This document shows positions 46,093 to 57,600 of a stretch of 64,000 nt of DNA, in pieces. A program made the translations under genes and the position numbers. The notes beneath the pieces are model-generated. The model saw only the letters and a program-made list of their open reading frames with translations. It ran no database searches and was not told the origin of the DNA. How positions within the stretch are numbered: position 1 is the first letter of the stretch; the number at the start of each line of letters is the position of its first letter. Origin of the DNA: Penium margaritaceum (taxonomy: Eukaryota > Streptophyta > Zygnematophyceae > Desmidiales > Peniaceae); assembly GCA_023375785.1 (NCBI GenBank), contig SZWC01000093.1, forward strand, positions 306,933-370,932, written 5' to 3'.

Positions 46093-47905
46093 GGTTCTTT
46101 GACCCGGCTTTGGTTTATGTGACCCGGCTTTAGTTTCTGTGATCCGGCTTTGGTTTCTGTGACCCGGCTTTGGTTGACATGACCGGGTTCTGATTTCTGT
46201 GCTCTGGCTTTGGTTCATTGACCCGGCTTTGGTTTATGTGACCCGGCTTTAGTTTCTGTGATCCGGCTTTGGTTTCTGTGACCCGGCTTTGGTTGACATG
46301 ACCGGGTTCTGATTTCTGTGCTCTGGCTTTGGTTCATTGACCCGGCTTTGGTTTATGTGACCCGGCTTTAGTTTCTGTGATCCGGCTTTGGTTTCTGTGA
46401 CCCGGCTTTGGTTGACATGACCGGGTTCTGATTTCTGTGCTCTGGCTTTGGTTCATTGACCCGGCTTTGGTTTATGTGACCCGGCTTTAGTTTCTGTGAT
46501 CCGGCTTTGGTTTCTGTGACCCGGCTTTGGTTGACATGACCGGGTTCTGATTTCTGTGCTCTGGCTTTGGTTCATTGACCCGGCTTTGGTTTATGTGACC
46601 CGGCTTTAGTTTCTGTGATCCGGCTTTGGTTTCTGTGACCCGGCTTTGGTTGACATGACCGGGTTCTGATTTCTGTGCTCTGGCTTTGGTTCATTGACCC
46701 GGCTTTGGTTTATGTGACCCGGCTTTAGTTTCTGTGATCCGGCTTTGGTTTCTGTGACCCGGCTTTGGTTGACATGACCGGGTTCTGATTTCTGTGCTCT
46801 GGCTTTGGTTCATTGACCCGGCTTTGGTTTATGTGACCCGGCTTTAGTTTCTGTGATCCGGCTTTGGTTTCTGTGACCCGGCTTTGGTTGACATGACCGG
46901 GTTCTGATTTCTGTGCTCTGGCTTTGGTTCATTGACCCGGCTTTGGTTTATGTGACCCGGCTTTAGTTTCTGTGATCCGGCTTTGGTTTCTGTGACCCGG
47001 CTTTGGTTGACATGACCGGGTTCTGATTTCTGTGCTCTGGCTTTGGTTCATTGACCCGGCTTTGGTTTATGTGACCCGGCTTTAGTTTCTGTGATCCGGC
47101 TTTGGTTTCTGTGACCCGGCTTTGGTTGACATGACCGGGTTCTGATTTCTGTGCTCTGGCTTTGGTTCATTGACCCGGCTTTGGTTTATGTGACCCGGCT
47201 TTAGTTTCTGTGATCCGGCTTTGGTTTCTGTGACCCGGCTTTGGTTGACATGACCGGGTTCTGATTTCTGTGCTCTGGCTTTGGTTCATTGACCCGGCTT
47301 TGGTTTATGTGACCCGGCTTTAGTTTCTGTGATCCGGCTTTGGTTTCTGTGACCCGGCTTTGGTTGACATGACCGGGTTCTGATTTCTGTGCTCTGGCTT
47401 TGGTTCATTGACCCGGCTTTGGTTTATGTGACCCGGCTTTAGTTTCTGTGATCCGGCTTTGGTTTCTGTGACCCGGCTTTGGTTGACATGACCGGGTTCT
47501 GATTTCTGTGCTCTGGCTTTGGTTCATTGACCCGGCTTTGGTTTATGTGACCCGGCTTTAGTTTCTGTGATCCGGCTTTGGTTTCTGTGACCCGGCTTTG
47601 GTTGACATGACCGGGTTCTGATTTCTGTGCTCTGGCTTTGGTTCATTGACCCGGCTTTGGTTTATGTGACCCGGCTTTAGTTTCTGTGATCCGGCTTTGG
47701 TTTCTGTGACCCGGCTTTGGTTGACATGACCGGGTTCTGATTTCTGTGCTCTGGCTTTGGTTCATTGACCCGGCTTTGGTTTATGTGACCCGGCTTTAGT
47801 TTCTGTGATCCGGCTTTGGTTTCTGTGACCCGGCTTTGGTTGACATGACCGGGTTCTGATTTCTGTGCTCTGGCTTTGGTTCATTGACCCGGCTTTGGTT
47901 TATGT
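46093..47905 (+). repeat. 119-bp higher-order array, about 15 copies
   Basis: A block of six 20-bp variants minus one base repeats every 119 bp. The marker TTCATTGACCCGG recurs at 46214 and then every 119 bp to 47880. Copies look identical. A diverged partial copy follows near 48070-48180. Confidence 0.93.
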
Positions 47906-49144
47906 GACCCGGCTTTGGTTTCTGTGACCTAGCTTTGGTTTATGTGACCCGGGTTTGATTTATGTGACCCGGCTTTGGTTTATGTGACCCGACTTTGGTT
48001 CTGTGACCTGGCTTTGGTTGCTGTGACCCGGCTTATGTTTCTGTGATCCGGCTTTGGATTATGCAATCCGGCTTTGGTTTCTGTGACCCGGCTTTGGTTG
48101 ACATGACCGGGTTCTGATTTCTGTGCTCTGGCTTTGGTTCATTGACCCGGCTTTGGTTTATGTGACCCGGCTTTAGTTTCTGTGATTCGGCTTTGGTTTC
48201 TGTGACCCGACTTTGGTATCTGTGACCCGGCTTTGGTTTCTGTGACCGGGCTTTGGTTTTTATGACCCCGCTTTGGTTTATGTGACCCAGCTTTGGTTTC
48301 TGTGACCCGGCTATGGTCTCTGTGACCCGGCTTTGGTTTCTCTACACCGGCTTTGGTACCTGTGGGCCGGCTTTGGTTTCTGTGACCCGGCTTTGGTTTC
48401 TTTGACCCAGCTTTGGTGTCTGTGGACCGGCTTTGGTTTATGTGACCCGGGTTTGGTTTCTGTGACTTGACTTTGGTTTATAGGACCCAGCTTTTAGTTT
48501 TTATGACCCGGCTTTGGTTTCTTTGACCCGGACTTCGTTGCAGTGACTGGCTTTGGATTCTATGACCCGACTTTGGTTTTTCTGACCCAGCTTTGGTTTC
48601 TGTGACCTGGCTTTGGTTTGGTGTGACCCGACTCTGGATTATGTGATTCGGTTTTGGTTTCTGTAACTTGGCTTTGGTTTACGTGATATTGTTTTGGCTT
48701 TTGTGACCTGGTTATGGTTTTTGTGCTCCGGGTTTGGTTTCTGTCAACTGGCTTTGGTTTTTGTGACCCGGCTTTGGTTTCTGTAACCCGGCTATGGTTT
48801 CTGTGACCTGGCTTTGGTTTCTGTGACCTTGCTTTGGTTTCTGTGACCCGGCTTTTCTTTCTGTGACCGGGCATTGGTTTCCGTGACCCAGCTTTGGTTT
48901 CTGTGACCCGGCTTTGGTTTATGTGACCCAGCTTTGGTTGCTGTGACCCGGCTTTGGCTACCGTCAGCCAGCTTTAGTTTAAGTGACCCGGCTCTAGTTT
49001 CTGTTACCCGGCTCTGGTTTCTGTGACCCGGTTCTTGTTTATGTGACCCGGCTTTGGTTTTTGTGACCCGGCTTTGGTTTTTCTGACCCGGCTTTGGTTT
49101 CTGTGACCCGGCTTTGGTTTTTGTGACCCGGCTTTGGTTTCTGT

Positions 49145-50100
49145 NNNNNNNNNNNNNNNNNNNNNNNNNNNNNNNNNNNNNNNNNNNNNNNNNNNNNNNN
49201 NNNNNNNNNNNNNNNNNNNNNNNNNNNNNNNNNNNNNNNNNNNNNNNNNNNNNNNNNNNNNNNNNNNNNNNNNNNNNNNNNNNNNNNNNNNNNNNNNNNN
49301 NNNNNNNNNNNNNNNNNNNNNNNNNNNNNNNNNNNNNNNNNNNNNNNNNNNNNNNNNNNNNNNNNNNNNNNNNNNNNNNNNNNNNNNNNNNNNNNNNNNN
49401 NNNNNNNNNNNNNNNNNNNNNNNNNNNNNNNNNNNNNNNNNNNNNNNNNNNNNNNNNNNNNNNNNNNNNNNNNNNNNNNNNNNNNNNNNNNNNNNNNNNN
49501 NNNNNNNNNNNNNNNNNNNNNNNNNNNNNNNNNNNNNNNNNNNNNNNNNNNNNNNNNNNNNNNNNNNNNNNNNNNNNNNNNNNNNNNNNNNNNNNNNNNN
49601 NNNNNNNNNNNNNNNNNNNNNNNNNNNNNNNNNNNNNNNNNNNNNNNNNNNNNNNNNNNNNNNNNNNNNNNNNNNNNNNNNNNNNNNNNNNNNNNNNNNN
49701 NNNNNNNNNNNNNNNNNNNNNNNNNNNNNNNNNNNNNNNNNNNNNNNNNNNNNNNNNNNNNNNNNNNNNNNNNNNNNNNNNNNNNNNNNNNNNNNNNNNN
49801 NNNNNNNNNNNNNNNNNNNNNNNNNNNNNNNNNNNNNNNNNNNNNNNNNNNNNNNNNNNNNNNNNNNNNNNNNNNNNNNNNNNNNNNNNNNNNNNNNNNN
49901 NNNNNNNNNNNNNNNNNNNNNNNNNNNNNNNNNNNNNNNNNNNNNNNNNNNNNNNNNNNNNNNNNNNNNNNNNNNNNNNNNNNNNNNNNNNNNNNNNNNN
50001 NNNNNNNNNNNNNNNNNNNNNNNNNNNNNNNNNNNNNNNNNNNNNNNNNNNNNNNNNNNNNNNNNNNNNNNNNNNNNNNNNNNNNNNNNNNNNNNNNNNN
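49145..50100. other. Assembly gap (956 N)
   Basis: A run of N inside the 20-bp satellite. The flanks match the paralogous positions near 51782 and 52121, which are only about 340 bp apart there. Confidence 0.99.
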
Positions 50101-53100
50101 TGTGACCCGGCTTTGGTTTCTGTGACCCAGCTTTGGTGTATGTGGACCGGCTTTGGTTTCTCTGACCCGGCTTTGGTTTATGAGACCCGGCGTTAAGTTT
50201 CTATGACCCGGCTTTGGTTTCTTTGACCCGGATTTGGTTGTAGTGACCCGGCTTTGGATTCTATGACCCAGCTTTGGTTTCTCTGACCCGGCTTTGGTTT
50301 CAGTGACCCGGCATTGCTTCTGTGACCTGGCTTTGGTTTGCTGTGACCCGGCTCTAGGTTTTGTGACTTGGCTTTGGTTTCTGTGATTTGGCTTTGGGGC
50401 CTGTGACATGGCTTTGGTTTTTGTGACCTGGTTCTGGTTTATCTGCTCCGGCTTTGGTTTCTGTCACCTGGCTTTAGTTTTTGTGACCCGGCTTTGGTTT
50501 CTATGACCGGCTTTGGTTTCTGTGACCCGGCTTTGGTTTCTGTGACCCGGCTTTGGTTTCTGTGACCCGGCTTTTCTTTCTGTTACCCGGCTTTGGTTTC
50601 TGTGACCCAGCTTTGGTTTCTGTGCCCTGGCTTTGGTTTCTATGACCCGGCTTTGGTTTCATTGACCCGGCTTTGGGTTATGTGACCCGGCTTTGGTTAC
50701 CATGACCCGGTTTTGGTTCATGTGACCCGGATTTAGTTTCTGTGACCCGGCTCTGGTTTTTGTGACCCGGTTCTGGTTTCTGTGTCCCGGCATTTGTTTA
50801 TATAACCCGTCATTGGTTTTCATGACCCGGCTTTTGTTTCTGTGACCCGGCTTTGGTTTATATGACCCGGCTTTGGTTTCTATGATCCGGCTTTGGTGTG
50901 AGTGACCCGGCTTTGGTTTCCGTGACTTGGCTTTGGTTTCTGTGACCCGGTTTTGGTTTATGTGACCCGGCTTTGGTTTATGTGACTCGTATTTGGTTTC
51001 TGTGACCCGGCATTGGACCCTCTGTGACCCGGCTTTTGTTTATGTGACCTGGTTTTGGTTTCTCTCACCCTTGGTTTCTGTGACCCGGCTTTGGTTTTTC
51101 TGACTCGTATTTGGTTTCTGTGCCCCAGCTTTGGACCCTCTATGACCCCGCTTTGGTTTATTTGACCCGGATTTCGTTGCAGTGACTGGCTTTGGAGTCT
51201 ATGACCCGACTTTGGTTTCTCTGACCCAGCTTTGGTTTCTGTGACCTGGCTTTGGTTTGGTGTGACCCGGCTCTAGATTATGTGATTCCGTTTTGGTTTC
51301 TGTGAATTGGCTTTGGTTTCCATGACATTGTTTTGGCTTTTGTGACCTGGTTCTGGTTTTTTTGCTCCGGCTTTGGTTTCTGTCACCTGGCTTTGGTTGT
51401 TGTGACCCGGCTTTGGTTTCTGTAAGCCGGCTATGGTTTCTGTGACCTGGCTTTGGTTTCTGTGACCTTGCTTTGGTTTCTGTGACCCGGCTTTTCTTTC
51501 TGTGACCGCGCATTGGTTTCCGTGACCCAGCTTTGGTTTCTGTGACCCGGCTTTGGTTTATGTGACCCAGCGTTGGTTGCTGTGACCCGGCTTTGGCTAC
51601 CGTCAGCCGGCTTTAGTTTATGTGACCTGGCTCTAGTTTCTGTTACCCGGCTCTGGTTTCTGTGACCCGGTTCTTGTTTCTGTGACCCGGCTTTGGTTTT
51701 TGTGACCCGGCTTTGGTTTTTCTGACCCGGCTTTGGTTTCTGTGAACCGGCTTTGGTTTTTGTGACCCGGCTTTGGTTTCTGTTACCCGGCTTTGGTTTC
51801 TGTGACCCGGCTTTGGTTTTTGTGACCCGGCTTTGGTTTCTGTTACCCGGCTTTGGTTTCTATGACCCGGCTTTGGGTTTGTGTTCTGGCTTTGGTTTTT
51901 GTGACCCGGCTTTTGATTCAGGGACCTGGCGTTGGTTTCTGTGACCCGGCTTTGGTTTCAGTGACCCAGCTTGGGTTTCTGTGACCCAGCTTTGGTATCT
52001 GTGGCCCGGCTTTGGTTTCTGTGACCCGGCTTTGGTTTCTGTGACCCCGCTTTGTTGTCTGTGACCCGGCTTCGGTTTCTGTGACCCGGCTTTGGTATCT
52101 ATGGCCAAGCTTTGGTTTATGTGACCCGGCTTTTGTTTCTGTGACCCAGCTTTGGTGTCTGTGAACCGGCTTTGGTTTCTCTGGCCGGGCTTTGGTTTCT
52201 AAGACCCGGCTTTAAGTTTCTATGACCCGGCTTTGGTTTCTTTGACCCGGATTTGGTTGTAGTGACCCGGCCTTGGATTCTATGACCCGGCTTTGGTTTC
52301 TCTGACCCGGCTTTGGTTTCTGTGACCCGGCTTTGGTTTATGTGACCTGGCTTTGGTTTGCTGTGACCCGGCTCAGGGTTATGTGACTTGGCTTTGGTTT
52401 CTGTGACTTGGCTTTGGGTTCCGTGACATGGCTTTGGTCTTTGTGACCTGGTTCTGGTTTATGTGCTCCGGCTTTGGTTTATGTCACCTGGCTTTAGTTT
52501 TTGTGACCCGGCTTTGGTTTATATGACCGGCTTTGGTTTATGTGACCCGGCTTTGGTTTCTGTGACCCGGCTTTGGTTTATGTGACCCGGCTTTGGTTTC
52601 TGTGACCCGGCTTTTCTTTCTATGACCCGGCTTTGGTTTATGTGACCCTGCTTTGGTTTCTGTGCCCTGGCTTTGGTTTCTATGACCCGGCTTTGGTTTC
52701 TGTGACCCGGCTTTGGTTTATGTGACCCCGCTTTGGTTACCATGACCCGATTTTGGTTCATGTGACCCGGAATTAGTTTCTGTGACCCGGCTCTGGTTTT
52801 TGTGACCTGGTTCTGGTTTCTGTTCCCCGGCTTTTCTTTATATAACCCGGCATTGGTTTTTATGACCCGGCTTTTGTTTATATGACCCGGCTTTTGGTTT
52901 TTGTGACCCGGCTTTGGTTTCTGTGACCCGGCTTTGGTTTCTATGACCCGGCTTTGGTTTCTGTGACCCGGCTTTGGTTTCTGTGACCCTGCTTTGGTTT
53001 ATGTGCCCTGGCTTTGGTTTCTATGACCCGGCTTTGGTTTCTGTGACCCGGCTTTGGTTTATGTGACCCCGCTTTGGTTACCATGACCCGATTTTGGTTC

Positions 53101-54625
53101 ATGTGACCCGGAATTAGTTTATGTGACCCGGCTCTAGTTTTTGTGACCTGGTTCTGGTTTCTGTTCCCCGGCTTTTCTTTATATAACCCGGCATTGGTTT
53201 TTATGACCCGGCTTTTGTTTATGTGACCCGGCTTTTGGTTTTTGTGACCCGGCTTTGGTTTCTGTGACCCGGCTTTGGTTTCTATGACCCAGCTTTGTGT
53301 TTGTGTTCCGGCTTTGGTTTTTGTGACCTGGCTTTGGATTCAGGAACCCGGCGTTGGTTTATGTGACCCGGCTTTGGTTTCAGTGACCCGGCTTGGGTTT
53401 CGTGACCCGGCTTTGGTATATGTGGCCCGGCTTTGGTTTCTGTGACCCGGCTTTGGTTTCTGTGACCCCGCTTTGTTGTCTGTGACCCGGCTTCGGTTTC
53501 TGTGACCCGGCGTTGGTATCTATGGCCAGACTTTGGATTATGTGACCCGGCTTTGGTTTATGTGACCCAGCTTTGGTGTCTGTGGACCGGCTTTGGTTTC
53601 TCTGACCCGGCTTTGGTTTCTAAGACCCGGCTTTAAGTTTCTATGACCCGGCTTTGGTTTCTTTTACCCGGATTTGGTTGTAGTGACCCGGCTTTGGATT
53701 ATATGACCCAGCTTTGGTTTCTCTGACCCGGCTTTGGTTTCTATTACCCGGCTTTGCTTTCTGTGACCTGGCTTTGGTTTGCTGTGACCCGGCTCTGGGT
53801 TATGTGACTTGGCTTTGGTTTCTGTAGCTTGGCTTTGGGTTCTGTGACATGGCTTTGGTTTTTGTGACCTGGTTCTGGTTTATGTGCTCCAGCTTTGGTT
53901 TCTGTCACCTGGCTTTAGTTTTTGTGACCCGGCTTTGGTTTCTATGACCGGCTTTGGTTTCTGTGACCCGGCTTTGGTTTCTGTGACCCGGCTTTGGTTT
54001 CTGTGACCCGGCTTTTCTTTCTGTTACCCGGCTTTGGTTTATGTGACCCAGCTTTGGTTTCTGTGCCCTGGCTTTGGTTTATATGACCCGACTTTGGTTT
54101 CTGTGACCCGGCTTTGGTTTATGTGACCCGGCTTTGGCTACCATGACTCGGTTTTGGTTCATGTGACCCGGATTTAGTTTCTGTGACCCGGCTCTGGTTT
54201 TTGTGACCCGGTTCTGGTTTCTGTGTTCCGGCATTTGTTTATATAACCCGTCGTTGGTTTTTATGACCCGGCTTTTGATTCTGTGACCCGGCTTTGGTTT
54301 ATATGACCCAGCTTTGGTTTCTATGATCCTGCTTTGGTGTCAGTGACCCGGCTTTGGTTTCCGTGACTTGGCTTTGGTTTATGTGACCCGGCTTTGGTTT
54401 ATCTGACCCGGCTTTGGTTTATGTGACTCGTATTTGGTTTATGTGACCCGGCCTTGGACCCTCTTTGACCCGGCTTTTGTTTATGTGACCTGGTTTTGGT
54501 TTCTCTGACCCTTGGTTTCTGTGACCCGGCTTTGGTTTTTGTGACTCGTCTTTGGTTTTTGTGCCCCAGCTTTGGCCCCTCTGTGACCCCGCTTTGGTTT
54601 CTTTGACCCAGCTTTGGTTTTTGCT

Positions 54626-57600
54626 ATCAAATAGCAAGCACATGGGGCTGCAATACGCCGTGGCACGGTGAGGAGACCATGCACGATGACCAACCAAAGA
54701 AGGCATATGTCACTGACCATGACCAAATAATGTCCCAAAGTGTGGTAAACCTTGACAATGCATAACACGAGGCACAAATGGTCAAGGTGGAAGATAATGG
54801 TTTGTGAATACTAGTTATCGACTAGCAAGTACAAATACCTTCAATATGTAGTGGCACAATGTGGCTTCAATGCACAGTGACCAACCAAAGTATGTATATG
54901 TCAGTAACCATGACCAAAAAATTTCACTTCATGTGGTCAACGTTGAAAACGCATAACACGAGTCACAAATGGCCAGAGGGGAAAACAATGGGTTGGGAAC
55001 ACTATTTATCAACTAGCAAGTACAAAGACCTTCAACAAGCAGTGGCATGGTATGGCTAGCGTGCACATTGACCAACCAAAGGATGCATATGTCACTGACT
55101 ACGGCCGAATAAGTCCACTATGTGTGGTGAACATTGACAACTCACGACACGAGTCACAAATGGTCAGAGGGAGAGACAATGGTTTGGGAAGCCTATGTAT
55201 TGACTAGAAGGGACAAAGAACTTCAATACATAGTGGCACGGTGTGGCTAATATGCACACCAAACAACCAAACTAGGCATATGTCACTGATCATGACCAGA
55301 GAATTTCAATATGGTTTGTCAACATTGACCAACCATAACACGAGAAAAAACACGGTCAGGAGAGGAAACAATGCTATGGGAATATCGGTTCTCAACTACC
55401 AAGTACAATGGCCTTCTGTCAGTAGTAGCACGGTGTAGGTACCATGCACAATGACGGACCAAAGTAGGCATGTGTACTGCCTTTGACCAAGGAAATCCGC
55501 TGTGTGTGGTCAACGCTGACAACTCATAATACGAGTCACAAATGGTCAGAGGGGGAAACAATGGTTTGGGAACACCAAGTATCACATAGCAAGGACATGG
55601 GGCTTCAATACATTGTGGCACGGTGTGGAGACCATGGACGATGACCAACCAAAGTAGGCATATGTCACTGATCATGACCAAATAATGTCACTAAGTGTGG
55701 TAAACTTTGACAACTCATAACACGGGTCACAAATGGTCAGGGTGGAAGGTAATGGTTTGTGAATACTAGTTATCAACTAGCAAGTACAAATACGTTCAAT
55801 ATGTAGTGTCACAATGTGGCTTCAATGCATAGTGACCAACCAAAGTATGCATATGTCACAAACCATGACCAAAAGAATTTCACAGTGTGTGTTCAACGTT
55901 GAAAATGCATAACATGAGTCACAAATGGTCAGAGGGGAAAACAATGGTTTGGGAACACTAGTTATCAACTACCAAGTACAAAGACCTTCAACAAGCAGTG
56001 GCACGATATGGCTAGCGTGTACAGTGATAAACCAAATGATGCATACGTCACTGACTACGACCGAATAAGTCCACTATGTGTGTTCAACATTGACAACTCA
56101 TAACACGAGTCACAAATGGTCGGAGGGAGAGACACTGGTTTGGGAAGCCTATGTATTGACTAGAAAGGACAAATAACTTCGATGCATAGTGGCACAGTGT
56201 GGCTAATATGCACACCAAACAACCAAACTAGGCATATGTCACTGATCATGACCAGAGAATTTCAATATGGGTGGTCAACGTTGACCAACCATAACACGAG
56301 TCACAAACGGTCTGGAGATGAAACAATGCTATGGGAATATCGGTTCTCAACTAACAAGTACAACGACCTTCAGTCAGTAGTAGCACGGTGTGGCTACCAT
56401 GCACAATGACCGACCAAAGTAGGCATATATACTGCCTTTGATCAAAGAAATCCGTTGTGTGTGGACAACACTGACAACTCGTAATACGAGTCACAAATGT
56501 CATAGGGGGAAACGATGGTTTGGGAATACCAAGTATCACATAGCATGCACAAGGGGCTTCAATACTTTGTGGCACGGTGTGGAGACCATGCACGATGACC
56601 AACCAAAGTAGGCGTATGTCACTGACCATTACCAAAAAATGTCATTAAGTGTGGTAAACTTTGACAGCTCATAACACGGGTCACAAATGGTCAGGGTGGA
56701 AGGTTATGGTTTGTGAATACTAGGTATCGACTAGCAAGTACAAATACCTTCAATATGTAGTGGCACAACGTGGCTTCAATACACAGTGACCAACCAAAGT
56801 ATGCATATGTCACTAACCATGACCAAAAGAATTTCACAGCGTGTGGTCAACGTTGAAAACGCATAACACGAGTCACAAATGGTCAGAGGGGAAAACAATG
56901 GGTTCGGAATACTAGTTATCAACTAGCAAGTACAAAGACTTTCAACAAGCAGTGGCACGGTATGGCTAGGGTGCACAGTGACCAACCAAATGATGCATAC
57001 GGCACTGACTACGACCGAATAAGTCCAATATGTGTGGTCAACATTGACAACTCATAACACGAGTCACAAATGGTCTGAGTGAGAGACAATGGTTTAAGAA
57101 GCCTATGTATTGACTAGAAAGGACAAAGAACTTCAATACGTAGTGGCACGGTGTGGAGAATATGCACACCAAACAACCAAAATAGGCATATGTCACTGAT
57201 CATGACCAGAGAATTTCAATATGGGTGGCCAACGTTGACCAACCATAACACGAGTCACAAACGGTCAGGAGAGGAAACAATGCTATGGGACTATCGGTTC
57301 TCAACTACCAAGTACAACAACCTTAAGTTAGTAGTAGCATGGTGTTGCTACCATGCACAATGACCGACCAATGTAGGCATATGTACTGCCTTTGACCAAA
57401 GAAATCTGATGTGTGTGGTCAACGTTGACAACTCATATACAAGTCATAAATGGTCAGAGGGGGAAACAATGATTTGGGAACACCAAGTATCGAATAGCAA
57501 GGACAATGGGCTGCAATACACTGTGGCATGGTGAGGAGACCATGCACGATGACCAACCAAAGTAGGCATATGTCACTAAGTGTGGTAAACTTTGACAACT

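Larger units (their letters stand above)
46086..54625 (+). repeat. 20-bp satellite array, block 3
   Basis: The largest 20-bp array, in the same orientation as blocks 1 and 2. It contains a 119-bp higher-order array, a 956-N gap and several segmental duplications. The segment near 48540-49144 recurs near 51180-51780. The phrase GGTTTGCTGTGACCCGGCTC recurs near 50335, 52355 and 53776. A ~341-bp stretch is duplicated around 52733 and 53074. It ends abruptly near 54625, where the 190-bp satellite begins inside a monomer. Minus-strand ORFs rich in KPKPGHRNQSRVTETKAGS repeats are satellite translations. Confidence 0.96.

Noticed and set aside
48560-52761. Lys/Pro/Gly/Asn-rich minus-strand ORFs in the 20-bp satellite
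   Set aside because: These are direct translations of the 20-bp unit and recur wherever the satellite is in phase.
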